Shown here: one piece after another, positions 36,366 to 49,205 of the stretch | Numbering within the stretch: the stretch's first letter is position 1 | Layout of the letters: each line of letters begins with the position of its first letter | Assembly: GCF_004337985.1 (NCBI RefSeq) | Contig: NC_043741.1 | Span: 7,668,032 to 7,732,031, forward strand | Source of the DNA: Pyricularia pennisetigena | Taxonomy: Eukaryota; Ascomycota; Sordariomycetes; Magnaporthales; Pyriculariaceae | DNA: 64,000 nucleotides | Direction: 5' to 3' | Notes under the pieces: model-generated | The model's database searches: none | The model's input: the letters and a program-made list of their open reading frames with translations, nothing else | What the model was told of the DNA's origin: nothing | Made by a program: the position numbers and the translations under genes

Positions 36366-37024
36366 TGTGAACATGGCTAGCGCAGGGCTCATTATATTAG
36401 CTACCCTGCATTATCTTATAACGGCTAGCACGGGCTAATTTTATTAGTCACCCTGCATCGAATAAATAAATAAATAACAAATAAAACGTATACGCGTTTA
36501 TACACACAAAGCTTTATATATCACGTCTTTGTTCATAGTTTCAACAACAAAACAAATACGTCATATTTAATCTAGCTTAGTGGTATAATGCACGTACCAT
36601 AATCTATATCATATATACGTTGAAGTGCGTGGGTTCGAATCCCGTTGTGGTCGCAGATTTTCTGTGCATGCATAAGCACAATAGGCCGTTAGGCTTAATG
36701 GGCCGTTAAGCTCAATAGGTCGGCAGGTCAGTCACATGAATAAGGCCAAATCATGTGACGTGACCCCGCATTCCGGACATCCGGATCGAAGATCTGCACC
36801 TACGGATTCGAACACGTAATTCATAACTTAGCCTTAGAATCATTACCTTTATAACCTTTATCGATTCAACGATTTAACGAATCGATTGTGCAACAACAAT
36901 AAATCATCTCTATTACCCGCTAGCAGACGGTTATCTGCCATTTCAACGTTCCATCAGCCTTATACGTGATCCACCTTTCCCCGCGTTCAAGATTAAGCTT
37001 ATTCTATCTCGTAACCTCCTCACA
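36366..37024 (+). repeat. tRNA-box repeat, copy A (TG...CA ends)
   Basis: 659 bp starting TGTGAACATGGCTAGC and ending GTAACCTCCTCACA, with short TGTGA/TCACA terminal inverted repeats. About 215 bp from its left end lie TAGCTTAGTGG (a good pol III A box) and, about 60 bp on, GGTTCGAATCC (a perfect B box), with an AT-rich intron-like insert between. A second, oppositely oriented B-box-like GTTCGAATCC lies near 36807-36816. It is less AT-rich than its surroundings. It could be a SINE-like element or a solo LTR with a captured tRNA sequence. It interrupts a helicase relic that continues on its right side. Confidence 0.7.
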
Positions 37025-38130
37025 CGGTTCGTCCGAGCTTTTACCACAAGTTTGCGGGGTCGTTTAATATTAACGCGCTTTATTGCATTACGCGTTTTAC
37101 ATTAAATATACTTATATTTATATTTAAAAATATAACGGAAAATATAATACGAATTTTAAATTCCGGTATAGTAAATTTTATATATACTTTGATTTTATCG
37201 ATTTTAAATTTAAATATATAATAGCGGATAATTATATTTATAACGTTTCGTTTAATAAATTTCCTGGATACGAGGTTTTTTATTAGGGATTGGCGTATAT
37301 GGATAATACGGTTCCTAACGTTTATATATATAATAGTTTTAGGAATACGGGAAGCGGATAATGATATATAATTCCTTATCAAAAATAAAAGACGATAACA
37401 ATTGTTAATAAGGGTTAAACGTTCCAAATATTATATTATAATTCTAATTTCGGGTCGGTCGAAAGGCGTTTTAACAAAATATATTGTTTTTTAATAATAT
37501 AATTGGTTAAAAACGTAAATTTTAATTTTTATTGTAAAAGTTACGGTATACCCGAATATAAATACGTTTGCTGGTATAATTACCCGGATTAAGCGCAATG
37601 TAAAATACATTTCCCTAAATTCCTTCCATTGTAAATTTATGTAAAATGTAATAATAATAAATAATGCGGTACGTTGGTGGAATATAAGGTTTCGAAAAAA
37701 TTTAAAAAATCGGTAACCGGTAATTTGTTCCGGGTTTAGGAAAATATACGTTTATTTACAAACGGTTTACGGGTTTTAAAAAAAATTATATTAAATAAAA
37801 TTAATTTTGGTAATAAAAAGCGTATATTTATATATACGTTTAAAATGGATTGGTCGATTAATTTGGGGTTCGCGGCGTGATAACGCTATATATTACGCAA
37901 TTGTTTTTAGCTTAATTCGTTTAATAGGATTATTTGGATAATAACAATGTTATTGCGAATAATTACTATAATTTGCAATATTATATTTTTTTCGTACCCG
38001 GTTTTTACCAGTAAAATAATATTTTTTGTATTATATATAAAACCTGGTGTATATATTATATTTAATTGTAGTATTGGATTTGTGTAGGAGAATTAAAGGG
38101 TAAATAAATGTTTAAAAACCATTTGGTATT
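37025..38130 (-). pseudogene. RecQ-type DEAD/helicase relic, truncated at motif VI
   Basis: Translating the minus strand through several stops gives an ordered series of helicase motifs: a Walker A-like LVKTGYEKN near 38000 (from TGYGKS), then IQIILLNELS and QLRNI (region Ia), then a C-terminal block VYIKFTIPEFKIRIIF and NVKRVMQ near 37085-37180, and finally SALILNDPANLW..LGRT, the motif VI region, at the very end. This corresponds to the fungal RecQ-like helicases found near telomeres and in mobile DNA (family knowledge). The frame ends exactly where the tRNA-box repeat begins at 37024. Transitions have removed several catalytic residues, so it is not functional. No activity is implied. Confidence 0.65.
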
Positions 38131-38919
38131 TGAAAAAACGAATTTATATTAAAAATTTATGTTACCAAAGGTTTTGGTTTTGGTATATAATTTCGGAAAA
38201 AGGAGCACGTTGGGGGAGGTATTTACCGCCGCATTTGCGGGATCGCAACCGCGGAAAAATACGTCGATTTCCTGGGAAAACGAGGAATATATAGGCGAGT
38301 TTCCAGGTATTGTACACATATAATTTGGTATAAATATAGGTAAATTTGCGGGAATTATGTTTTTTTATAATCGGATATATAACGTATAATATAGTGTTAA
38401 TATTATGCAAATTGATAAAATATTAATATTGCATTTTTTATAATAAAATTTATATATAAAGGTTTTTTTCAATAAAGCGATTTTTTATATATAAATTTTA
38501 AGCGCTAATACCTGGTGTTAAGGAAATAAAAAGTAAATATCGATCGTATTAATGGGTTAGATATAAAATACCGCCATAAACCAATTAAAGGCGGTTTATA
38601 TTAAATTTTTAATTAAAAGGATATATTGAAAAAATTTCAATTTTATTTAAAGGATTTATTAATTCCGATTTTCAACGATGTTTTTTTTAAATATATTATA
38701 TAATTATCGAATAATATGGGAATGTTTATCGGCAAATTGACGAAAATATTGCTTTAAGCGGCGAAAATCGATAAATTGTCCTCAAACCTGAACCAAAGCG
38801 TTTTTTTGGATGGATTTACAAATATAGTGCAAAGCCGCAATTAAGCCACGAAATGGAGCGAAGCGAGGGAAATCGATTAATTGTGGAGCTTTTGGCTTTG
38901 AGAATAAACCCTGAAACTA
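38131..38919. mobile_element. TIR element, B-type right end, with unassigned frame
   Basis: The right 230 bp match the B-type end (hairpin, CAATTAAGCCACGAAATGGAGC-like block, finishing ...AACCCTGAAACTA at 38919). Inside it lies a minus-strand frame at 38162-38410 (82 aa, containing PRLRSRKCGGKYLPQRAPF) that I cannot assign and that could be the 5' part of the helicase relic. The matching left end was not found: the right flank AACAAATTA does not recur next to any left end in the window. Confidence 0.5.
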
Positions 38920-39475
38920 AACAAATTATATGTTAAAAATAAAAATATTGATTAAATATCTATTATAAGCGACAATTGTATCCAATTTACACCATTATAT
39001 TAATAAAACATTATTTTGTAAAAGAAAATACTATATTTAAAGCAAATTTTGCCATTAAAGGTAAAAGATCATATATAATAATATAGATTAATATTTAAAA
39101 ATCGTATTTAATACTTAAATCTTTATATAATTGAAACAAATATAATAACGGGTGCTGCGTTTAAAACATGTAAAAGATTTAAATATCGCAACGCAGGTTA
39201 CCTTATATGTTTACGATTTCTATTTATTATTTTATTTAAATATTCTATTCCGTATAGTAATTATACTATTATTTTTGCTTATATAGTCCATACAAAATGC
39301 GAATATAGTGCGGATACCCGCTATAAACGGCGAAAATGAACAAATTTCCCTGAAATTAAACGAGCGCGATTTTTTCGGCTAATATAATTGCTCGAAAAAC
39401 CATATAATTGAAAGGTATATATAACGTTCGGTGCCCGTTGCGAAGCAGGGGTGCTTAGTTTAAGCATTGAAATTA
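38920..39475. mobile_element. TIR element fragment, A-type right half
   Basis: Similar to the right half of the copy at 27287-28683: a CGCAGGTTACCTTAT-like block, then the CCGCTATAAACGGCG hairpin, then the A-type terminus finishing ...GCATTGAAATTA (transition-mutated). It abuts an inverted copia-A LTR piece. Confidence 0.6.
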
Positions 39476-39665
39476 TAATTTGTAAATGTCGGGTGGATAT
39501 TATACCCGGTATAAGGTAAACCCAATTCGCTGACTTTTTAATCGCAATTCCTATAAATATAAAATTAACGAATAATCCGACAACCCCATTTCGGTATTTT
39601 ATATTATAAATTATAAATAAACAAAAATAGATTTATTTTATGCAAAACAATGTATATAATTAACA
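39476..39665 (-). repeat. Inverted copia-A LTR fragment
   Basis: Reverse complement of the left third of the copia-A LTR (CCCCATTTCGG, GCAATTCCTATAAATATAAA), finishing ...TATATAATTAACA. The inner side is cut by the TIR fragment on its left. Confidence 0.65.
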
Positions 39666-39958
39666 ATATTTAATTTAAATACTTTTTTTTTAAAAAAATG
39701 GTGAATTCGTGTTACTATTTGTTTATATTATTTCGCTAATTAAAATTCCTAAAAAGAGACAATTAACCAACATATATTTATATATGCATTACTATATTAT
39801 AGTAATTGTATTTAAAACTTTATCCGGTTACTTTTGAATAATTAGCTTAAATATTCAATTCCCTAGTAAATTATATATAAAAATATAGATATCGATAAAA
39901 TATTTATTTTAAACGATTACGGTATGTATTATGCGTTTTTAGATTGGTAATAATATAT
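39666..39958. other. Unassigned AT-rich DNA
   Basis: About 290 bp of AT-rich sequence between two inverted LTR pieces. I see no recognisable element or gene. Confidence 0.5.
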
Positions 39959-40787
39959 CGTTAATAATATGGGTTAATAATAAGGGGTAAAACATTAAAC
40001 CTAAGTACGGCGTGGTATTAATTAGCGCTATAAAACCTGTAATTACAGGGATAAAATGCATTTATTTTGCAATTAATAGGTTAATTAATTGGTGGGTGAA
40101 AACTGGTTTTATTTCCTTTATTTACTTTCCGATTTCGAAATGGAGGTCCGCATTAGTTTTAGTGTTTAAATTAAACCCCCCTATTTCGCAATGGAGACCG
40201 AACGCTCCATATACCTTTTAGCTATATAGTTTTTCGAACAATTACATTAACCGAAAAAATCGCGCTGGTTTTGGTTTAAAAACATTTTATCGCATTTCGC
40301 CGTTTATAGCGGTACCACCAACGATAATTTGTCGTATTTCGCCGTTTATAACGGTATTATTAATAATATACCTAATACTGCGATATCGTTAATAATAATA
40401 TAATTAATATAAGGATAGTTTGTGGTATTTTGCCGTTTATAGCGGGTATATATAATATATTCGCATTATAATGGTAAAAGAAAATGGTGTAAATATAATA
40501 TATAATTAAATATTTAAATAAAAACACAAATAAAAATTATAAAGATATATAATAATTTGCGTTAAATTTATTGGAGTTTGTTAATTGTTTAAATGCCGGC
40601 CGCGTTTTAATAGCCACTGTATTTGGAAAGATATTAAAATATTTAGTAAAATTTGTAATTTTTTATTATATTTAATTTTTATTTTGAATAATGGTATATA
40701 ATATCAACTTTAGTTTAAATTACAGTTTGTATAACTTAGTAAACCTAATATTGCAAAATGCATAGAATTATCGATTAAAATAAAACT

Positions 40788-41429
40788 TGTGAGGAGGTTA
40801 CGAGATATAATAAGCTTAATCTTGAACGCGGGGAAAGGTGGATCACGTGTAAGGCTAATGGAACGTTGAAATGGCAGATAACCGTCTGCTAGCGGGTAAT
40901 AGAGATGATATATTGTTGTTGCACAATTGATTCGTTGAATCGTTGAATCGATGAAGGTTATGAAGGTGATAAATCTAAGGCTAAGTTATGAATTACGTGT
41001 TCGAATCCGTAGGTGCAGATCTTCGATCCGGATGTCTGGAATGCGGGGTCACGTCACATGATTTGGCTTTATTCATGTGACTGACCTGCCGACCTATTGA
41101 GCCCAACGGCCTATTGTGCTTATGCATGCACAGAAAATCTGCGACCACAACGGGATTCGAACCCACGCATTTTAACGTATATATGATATAGATTATGGTA
41201 CGTGCATTATACCACTAAGCTAGAATAAATATGACGTATTTGTTTTGTTGTTGAAATTATGAACAAAAACGTAATATATAAAGCTTTGTGTGTATGAACG
41301 CGTATACGTTTTATTTGTTATTTATTTATTTATTCGATGCAGGGTGACTAATAAAATTAGCCCGTGCTAGCCGTTATAAAATAATGCAGGGTAGCTAATA
41401 TAATTAGCCCTGTGCTAGCCATGTTCACA
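40788..41429 (-). repeat. tRNA-box repeat, copy B
   Basis: 642 bp, inverted relative to copy A: starts TGTGAGGAGGTTACGAG and ends GCTAGCCATGTTCACA. The pol III-like A and B boxes are intact on the minus strand (about 41150-41224). It replaces the 5' LTR and first part of the leader of copia-A copy 2. Compared with copy A it lacks a roughly 20-bp duplicated segment near the CAATAGGCC block. Confidence 0.7.
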
Positions 41430-44400
41430 CTAATAGCCTATAAAATCCTAATGCGTTTAATAAAATTTACAATAACCTATAAACCCATTAACGGAATTGC
41501 GTTAATAGGTAATCTACCCTATACCCACTTAACGAATTAAATTCGTTACGTGCACCTGGATTAGTACAAATACCAGGGCACCCATTAATTGTGGATTTTA
41601 GGGACTCCGACTTTGTATTTCAATGGATTTTAACTATTAAAAATAGCAATAAACCCTATAATTGGCAATTATAAACCTATACCCGTTAAAGGGCAAACGG
41701 TATAACAAATCCCAGATTAAATAAGGTATTTACCCTTAAACAATTAGGTTAATTAATTATAATTATAAATTAGCGAATAGCAATTATAATTTAAATTACC
41801 TTATAATGGAAAATAACCCTATATCGGGCCTTCCAAGCCCAACTCCAACAGATAGGGGGTTTAAACCCAATTTAAACGAAATTTTAACCGCTAAATTAAA
41901 GGCCCAAAACCTGCAATTAAAAGCGTTAATTACGCAAATGGATTAATTTTAAAGGATATTTTAACATTTAATTACCCTATTAACCCTAAAAAGCGGTAAT
42001 TCCATTATTTTAATGATAATTCGGGAAACAAACCCTTCACCGCACCCCCTAATCCACTTAATAGTTTAATTTTAAATGACGGAATAGGTAAAAAACTATT
42101 GAAACGGGTATTTTTTTTCCACGAAAATTGTAAATTAATAAAAGTTAACAATTACGATTTGTGGGAATAAGTGTTAATAATACAATTTAAAATAATTAAA
42201 ACAGCGGAGTTTATTTCCAACCCTGGAATTGGTTATACTTTACCGGAATACGAGCAATTAATCCTATTATTATTTATAAAAAACAGTTTAACTAAAAACT
42301 TTTTAAAATTTATTATATGGTATTCCAACCCTTTAACGGTTTTTAAAACCCTGGAAAATAACTATTCCGTTACACCCGAAACTAATCGAAATTTATTGTA
42401 TCGGGAATTCCATATTTTAAATTTTTCAAAATTTTAAAGAATAATACCTAAATTTAATAACCGTTTTAATTTACTGGTAGCTAAATTAACGAATACCAAC
42501 GTGCAAATTAACCCCGTAAACGTACGAAATTATTATTTACGGGCCCTGGAAGGGATATTCCTTATATGGACCGAACGCCAACGCAATACCTAACGGGTTT
42601 TGCAGGTAATAAACCAAAATTCGGAAAAATTAAATTTACAATACCTTATGGCGGATTTTATATCCGAAAATTCGATTTCAGGTTTTATAACGGTTAAAAC
42701 CGCTAATTAAAGGTTTAAAGGTAAAAAAACGGGTAAAGAAAACGCTAAAAAAAGCGCTAAAAAAGAAAATAATACGCAGTAAAACACTTTTGAATTACGA
42801 AAAAAAAGTAAAAATTCTAATATGGATTTTACTTTTGCAAAAAATACTAAATCCTCCTCCAGCGAATTGACCGTTGGAACGTCCATAATTTTTATGGATT
42901 TCGAATTATTTACGGGTTCGATTCCAGGTAACGTTGACGAAGGCGCAGCGTATAACGCCCTAGAATAGGAGGTTAGTTCCGCTATTAACGGAATTATAAA
43001 ATTACGTTCGGATTCGGATTCGGAAACCGATACCGGTAAAACCTTAAAACCATGATTTTAGCAATTAAATTTAAAATTAAAACGAAACCTGGACGCGGCG
43101 TAAAAAGGATTTTTAAATTATGGAAATTAGGTTACCTTATCCTGTACGATACAGGTAGCACGCACCATATTTTTGCAAATAAGCAATTTTTTACCGATTA
43201 TACCCCCGGTTTTACAGTCGAAATTAGTACAGGAGGTGGCCCTATTAGGCCTGTAAATACCAGAATTGTGAAAATACAGGTCCGTTACGGCCAAAAAGCT
43301 GACGAATTTAAAGAGGTTACGATAAATAACGTTTTATATATCCTTTTTTGGAATACATATTGTTAATAATTTTGTATATTACAATATAAAGGGCGTATTA
43401 TTAAAAAATACCCTGTACAATAGAAATCGCAAAACGTGGGAACGTTTAAATACCGCTAAATATTCGTTTTGTTTGGAGGTTAAAGGGTGTAATATTTTTA
43501 TTCGGAATAATATTATTTCGAATAACGTTTGTATAATAAGTGAATATAGCACCGTTTTTAGCATAATTTTACAGGGGGTTATAGAAGGTTACGCAACCCC
43601 GTTTAAAATAAAATTAAATAATATAAGCCCCGAAAATTACGAAGATTATAGAATTTACACCGATTCGGAACCGGAAAAAAATACGGTAACGGAAAAACTA
43701 AATCCCGAACAAAATACGGAAATAACCGTAAATTCACTTATAACGCAAAAATTTAGCGGTAAAAACCCTGAAAATCCACGTAAAACTGGGCCCCGTAAGC
43801 CCGGCACACCGCTAAATAACCCTTTTATATAGTTTAATATAAAAGGGATTATTTCCGAAAAAAGGGGGTTTTTTATATAAGAAATCCGTTGTAAAAACCT
43901 CCTTTATTATCGGATTTAAAGCAAACCCATATAAATTACCTCCCTTTAGGCCTTAAACGGACTACGGACGGTTAATTAACCTTTAAAGGAGATGGAATTA
44001 TAGGTAATTGTAACGAAATCCAGGCCCAAAAAACCCTGTTATGGTACAGGCGTTTGGGGTATATGACGTTATTTTTACTAAAATAAACCGCTAAAATTAT
44101 AAAGGGTTTACCTAATTTCGACAAAATTAAAGCAATTACCTATATTATTTGTATTAAAACTATTTTTATTAAGCGTACAAATAAGGTCGCGCTCCCTATA
44201 CCCCCTAATATTTTCGATTTTATAAAAGGTAATACAATGACCTTTAAATTTCATTTTTACAATAAAAAACCCGTATTTTTGTCATTAATGGACCGAAAAT
44301 CACGTTTTCGGTGGTTTATCCTATTAAAAAATAAAGCCGGACCTACGGTTTTAGTGGTTATAAAAAGTTTTTTTAAAGTTTTAAAAGCTACGTACGGGCG

Positions 44401-47400
44401 TTACCCCCTAAATTTTCACTTTAATGGGGGGGACGAGGTTAATATAAACCTTTCAAATTGGTTTACAAATAAAAGTATTAATTTTAGCATTTCAAATACT
44501 ATAACCACGGCCAAAACGGATTAACGGAACGGTCCGTTAGGGTTATTTTGGATAAACTTCGGCTTACTATTAAAACGGCGGGTTTACGATTATATTTGTA
44601 ATATTATTTACTGCCTGCCGTGGTTAATTTAATTAACCGTATAGCGTAAATCATAGGGATTTAACATTTTACAAGGAATTTTATTCCGAATTCCAACCTG
44701 GATTACCGCATAAACCCAGTTTAAGGCATTTTCGGGTTATTAATATTATATACCAGGCTATTATACCGTTGGAAAAACGCCAAAAATTTAATAAATTGGT
44801 TCCCCGCACCGAAACGGTGAAATTTTTAACTTATTTATTAAATTTTACAACGTTGGTTTACGTACCCGTTAAACGGGCCATATATAAAACCTTTACCGTA
44901 AAAATAATAAAGGGTATAACTGTTAAAAGCTTAGCTATTCCAAAGGAAACGGTACAATTTTTAAAAGGGGAAAATATAAATTTAAAAGGGGATTTTAGTT
45001 TTAAATTTGAAAACGAAATTAACAGCGTTCCAACGGATAATTATCCCTTAAAAGACCCTAAAAATATGAGGCATTTACCACCTGTTACAGGGTAATAACC
45101 ACCCGTTATAAGGTATTTAAACCCTAAAAATACAGTGCCCGCCAGGCCTGTATAATTTACCGTTCGCCCTTTAAAATTTATAACGATAGCGGTACCTAAT
45201 CCAGTATTTAAAACAACGGAAGTTCCGGTGTTTTTAGCACCTAAAACACAGAAAATGGAGTTAAATTCGTAGTTCGAAAACCCAAATTTAATGGATATAA
45301 ATTACGTATATTATCTTTATTTTCAAACCTCAAAAAATAAAGAAAAAGCCTATTAAAAACGGTAAACCAAACAATTACCAATAGGCCTTAAATAGCCTTT
45401 AAAATATTAAATGGTTATTTGTTTTAACGTTTGAATTCGACCAAATCGTTATTGCAGAAACCTTCCGTTTTATCCCAAAAATTAAAATGCCTACAGGCCG
45501 TAAACTCGTTTTTACCCGGCCGGTATTTAAATTAAAAAAGAATAAAAATAATAAACCTATAAAATATAAACTTAGGTTTGTTATTAGGGGTTTTTTACAG
45601 GTCGAAAGCCTAAATTATATCGAAATTTTTATTAATATTAATATACCACCTATTTGGCGTATATTATTAGTTATAACTAATGCATAAAATTGGGAAATAG
45701 AATAAATCGATTTTATCGGTGCGTTTTTAAATAGTGATTTTACCGACGTAAATATATATTTGCAAATGCCAGACGGTTTCAACGAATGGGCAAAAAATTG
45801 TAACCTTACCACCGTTAAAACTTTAGTGGAAATGGGTCATAATCCGAAAAGATTGCAGGTTATACAATTGGAAAAAGCGTTATACGGTTTAAAATAGGGT
45901 CCAAAAAAATGGCAAAACAAATTTAAAACCCTATTGTTTAAAAAAGGTTTTAAACCATTAATCTCTAATCCCGCTGTTTTTTATAACGATAAATCCAAAT
46001 ATATTATTATTATTTTTGTAAACGATTACCTGCTAATAAATCCTAAATTGCAATATATTTAGAATTTAAAAACCCGTTTTAATAAGGTATACGCGTTGGA
46101 AAACAGGGGCCCTGCAACCTATTTTTTAAACGTTTAAATTATAAAGGATAGGTTTAAACGCCCCTTTTGGTTTTATTAAAATTAATATATAGAGGAAATA
46201 TTAGCAACGTTCGGATTAATTAATTGCAAATTTATATTTATTCCTTTAAAACCGGGTGTGTTAAAATATAGCGGGGGTAAGCCCGTAAATGCGCTGGAAG
46301 TTAAATTATTATAGCGTATTATCGGTATTTGTACGTATTTAATGATATTAACGCGCCCGGATATCGGTTTTATGGTTTAATGGTTTTTACGTTTTTAACG
46401 AAAACCATTATAATCCATTTAACGGCAGTTGAAATTTTACTACATTATTTAACGGGTATTAAATTCTTATTAATTTATTACGGAAATAAAGTATTTAAAA
46501 CCGAATTACCACCCAATTTATTAATAAGGGGTTTTAAAAGCCTAAAATTACTGGGTTTTAGTAATAGCGGTTTTGCCGGGGCTAAGGAAAATTCAAAATC
46601 CATTTACGGATATTTATATATCTTATTTGGGGGCTTTATAACGTGGAAGTGCAAAAAGGTTAATATTATAGCTTTAAATATTTTAAAAACCGAAACCGAT
46701 GCCTTAACGGAAGCCTTGCGTGAAATACAATGGTTTGAAAACTTATTTATAAAGATTGGATTACCTATAAAAGGCCCTATTGCAATATTTGGAAATAATA
46801 TAGGTTTTATAATTAACGTATATAACCCTACGTACCACCAACGTATTAAATATACGTTATTAAAATTTTATTACGTACGGGAATTAGTTATAAAAGGGTT
46901 AGGGATTTTAAAAAACCTGGAATCCAAACAGATGCCCGTTAATGGCCTAATAAAACCTTTAACGCTTCCAACTTATAAAGTCTTTTTAAAATTTATAGGG
47001 TTTAAGCCCCTAAAAGCTTAGTTTTTAACTATTAAATTTTAAGGTATTTAATTAATTTGTTAACTAATTACCCATTATATTCTCTTTGTTTGCAAATAGT
47101 GGATTCTTACTAGCCCAACACCTGCCGTAATACCCGAATCTACCCTGTATAGATTAATTAATAAGCAAATTATACCGACATTATATTAGAAGTTGAATTA
47201 AAATTGAAAAAGCTCGTATTTTGGGCGATTTACGTATTCGAAATACCTTATATAATATGCCTAATTTGGACTATGACCAACGAACAGCCAGTTTAGTTAC
47301 CTGGTTTAATAGTTAATTCCGTGGGTTAATATTATGCAAATCGGGGGTTCGAATCCGGGGGTTATTACAATTTTGGGGGTTTTTTTCCAATTCGCGGGTT

Positions 47401-47570
47401 CGTCCATTTAGGGGGTTATAGGTCGGTATAAAGGGCTTCATTATCCAGGGGGTTTATATCGGGAATTCGAGTCGGGTTGGGACATAAGGGGGATCCTTTT
47501 TTTTTAGGGTTTTATTTTTTATGTATTTGTTTTTTCCGACTTTATATGAGTAATAGCAGAAGAGTGGGGG
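41430..47570 (+). mobile_element. Ty1/copia retrotransposon copy 2 (copia-A), 5'-truncated
   Basis: Collinear with copia-A copy 1 from about 29290 onward. The 5' LTR and about 375 bp of leader are missing, replaced by the tRNA-box repeat. A 3' LTR follows at 47571-48123. Confidence 0.85.
41806..47021 (+). pseudogene. Decayed gag-pol of copia-A copy 2
   Basis: Gag starts MENNPISGLPSPTPTD. The protease block (ILYDTGSTHHIFANKQFF) is near 43138, integrase traces near 44240-44560, reverse transcriptase around 45480-46130. The longest open piece is the RNase H end at 46329-47021 (GYLYILFGGFITWKCKK through YHQRIKYTLLKFYYVRELV), finishing with a TAG stop at 47019. Stops are scattered differently from copy 1. 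Not functional. Confidence 0.85.
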
Positions 47571-48123
47571 TGGTAATTATATGCGTTATTTAGCATATAG
47601 TAGGTCCATTTTTATTTGTATATAAACCATAATAAATAGTACCGAAATGGGGTTGCTAAGGTGGTTCAATTTTCTATTATATTTTGTGTGTTGCAGGAAT
47701 TGCGGTTTAAAATCAGCGAATGGGCTTCACCTTGTACCGGGTTTAATACCCACCCTGCACTAACGAATTAGCTACCCTGTACCGGGTTGAAATTTTCACC
47801 AAATTAACAAATTAGTGCGAACCCAGAAATGGTTTATATGGAAATAAGGGTGTTTTTTCAACAACGTATATAAAATAATTTTTCGGAAAATCGTGTGCGG
47901 CACCGGAACCTTTTGCGGGGTGCGGACCCCCATTTCGATGTCGGAAAATATGTAAGGGAGATAAAACAAAGTTTCCCCCACCAATAAATTAAATCTATCA
48001 ATCCCAAAATTAGTGAATTTAGTGTATATAAGCCCTGTAATTACAGGTTTTTACACCGCAACTAGCACCACGCCGCACCTAGGCTAATGCCTAACCCCCT
48101 GTTAGCAACTTATATTGTTAACA
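47571..48123 (+). repeat. 3' LTR of copia-A copy 2
   Basis: 553 bp, TGGTAATTATATG...TATTGTTAACA, preceded by a G-rich purine run. It matches the other copia-A LTRs. Confidence 0.82.
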
Positions 48124-48285
48124 AATATATATAAAATTGGATACACTTTACCTACCCGCATATTTAACGGCTTATATAATCAGAAATACGTAGAAAAATG
48201 TAATATTATATTACGGATATATATGCCACCCCCCACCCGCAAAAACCACAAATTTGGCTACAAAACAAAAATAATATAAAATTAA

Positions 48286-48591
48286 TTAAATAAAACAAAA
48301 AGATTTATAAAATACACATTTAGCAATTTTTTTTATTAAACAGTTTTTAAACCCGATATTATAATTCAGATTAAATCTAGACGTCTGTTTATATACGTAA
48401 TCAAATTCCTGAAGTTTTGGTTTTATTATTATTAAAATTGGTAAAAATATAAACGAGTTTCGATTGTAAATTATATATAAAAAAGTATATACTTTACCCA
48501 TCCGCTTATTTAACTGCTTATATAACATAATATATGCACCAAAATTAGGTATAACGATATATAGATATATATAACCCTCCACGTGCAACAA
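48286..48591 (-). pseudogene. Conserved short frame of the TIR element (101 codons)
   Basis: Unbroken 101-codon frame inside TIR copy 2, about 425 bp from its B end and reading away from that end. It contains LNKRMGKVYTFLYIIYNRNS and FLPILIIIKPKLQEFDYV. The same protein pattern appears in copy 3 (49636-49833, then a stop) and, more decayed, in copy 1 near 27780-27990. I do not recognise it. It could be part of a lost transposase or cargo exon, or simply conserved repeat sequence. Confidence 0.35.
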
Positions 48592-49205
48592 TTATTAGAT
48601 TTGGTCCAAAATTAAAAATAATATTAAAAAAATCGAAAATCGAAAAGAAAATCGAAAAAACAATACCGCCATAAACGGATTAAGGGCAAGTGGTATTAAA
48701 TTCGGCCATTATAGCAAATAAAAAAATAATCGAACCGCTGCTAATAGCGGTATTAAACGCTATTTTTAACGATATTTTATTTTTTCAATATTGTACGTGG
48801 TTATGGAATAATAAAGGAGTTTCGGTTAAAAAAAGGCCAAAAATACCGCCATAAACGGCGAAAATCGACAAATTGTCCTCAGACCTAAACCAAAGCGTTT
48901 TTTGGATGGACCCACAGGTATATTGCAAAACCGCAATTGAGCCACGAAATGGAGCGAAACGAACGGAGTGGATTAATTGTGGAGCTTTGGGCTTTAGGGA
49001 TAAGCCCTGAGACTAGGTCTGCACGCTAGACAGCGATCCGGTTCGACAAACGATTTTCCGAAGAATTATTTTAAATGGGTTTTGCAAAAAAACACCCTTA
49101 TTGCCATATAAACCATTTCTGGGCTCGCACGCAGTGGCGCAGGGAAATAAATCCGTAATTGCAAAATGGGTATTATAACTGGTATAGGGTAAACCCCATT
49201 CGCTG

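Larger units (their letters stand above)
40154..49015. mobile_element. TIR element, copy 2 (A end left, B end right), split by copia-A copy 2
   Basis: Left flank GGTCCGCAT (40145-40153) and right flank GGTCTGCAC (49016-49024) are the same 9 bp of copia-A LTR, differing by two C/T changes. The left terminus is an A end (TAGTTTTAGTGTT, decayed from TAGTCTCAGTGCT) and the right terminus a B end (...AAGCCCTGAGACTA). Between them lie the element's own left part (40154-40787), a tRNA-box repeat, copia-A copy 2 with its 3' LTR, and the element's right part (48124-49015). Net element length is about 1.53 kb; comparison with the copy at 49206-51072 suggests about 330 bp was lost at the insertion. Confidence 0.72.

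Noticed and set aside
41150..41224. A true tRNA gene
   Set aside because: A and B boxes are good, but the two acceptor-stem halves do not pair and the same sequence recurs within a dispersed repeat, so it is tRNA-derived repeat sequence.
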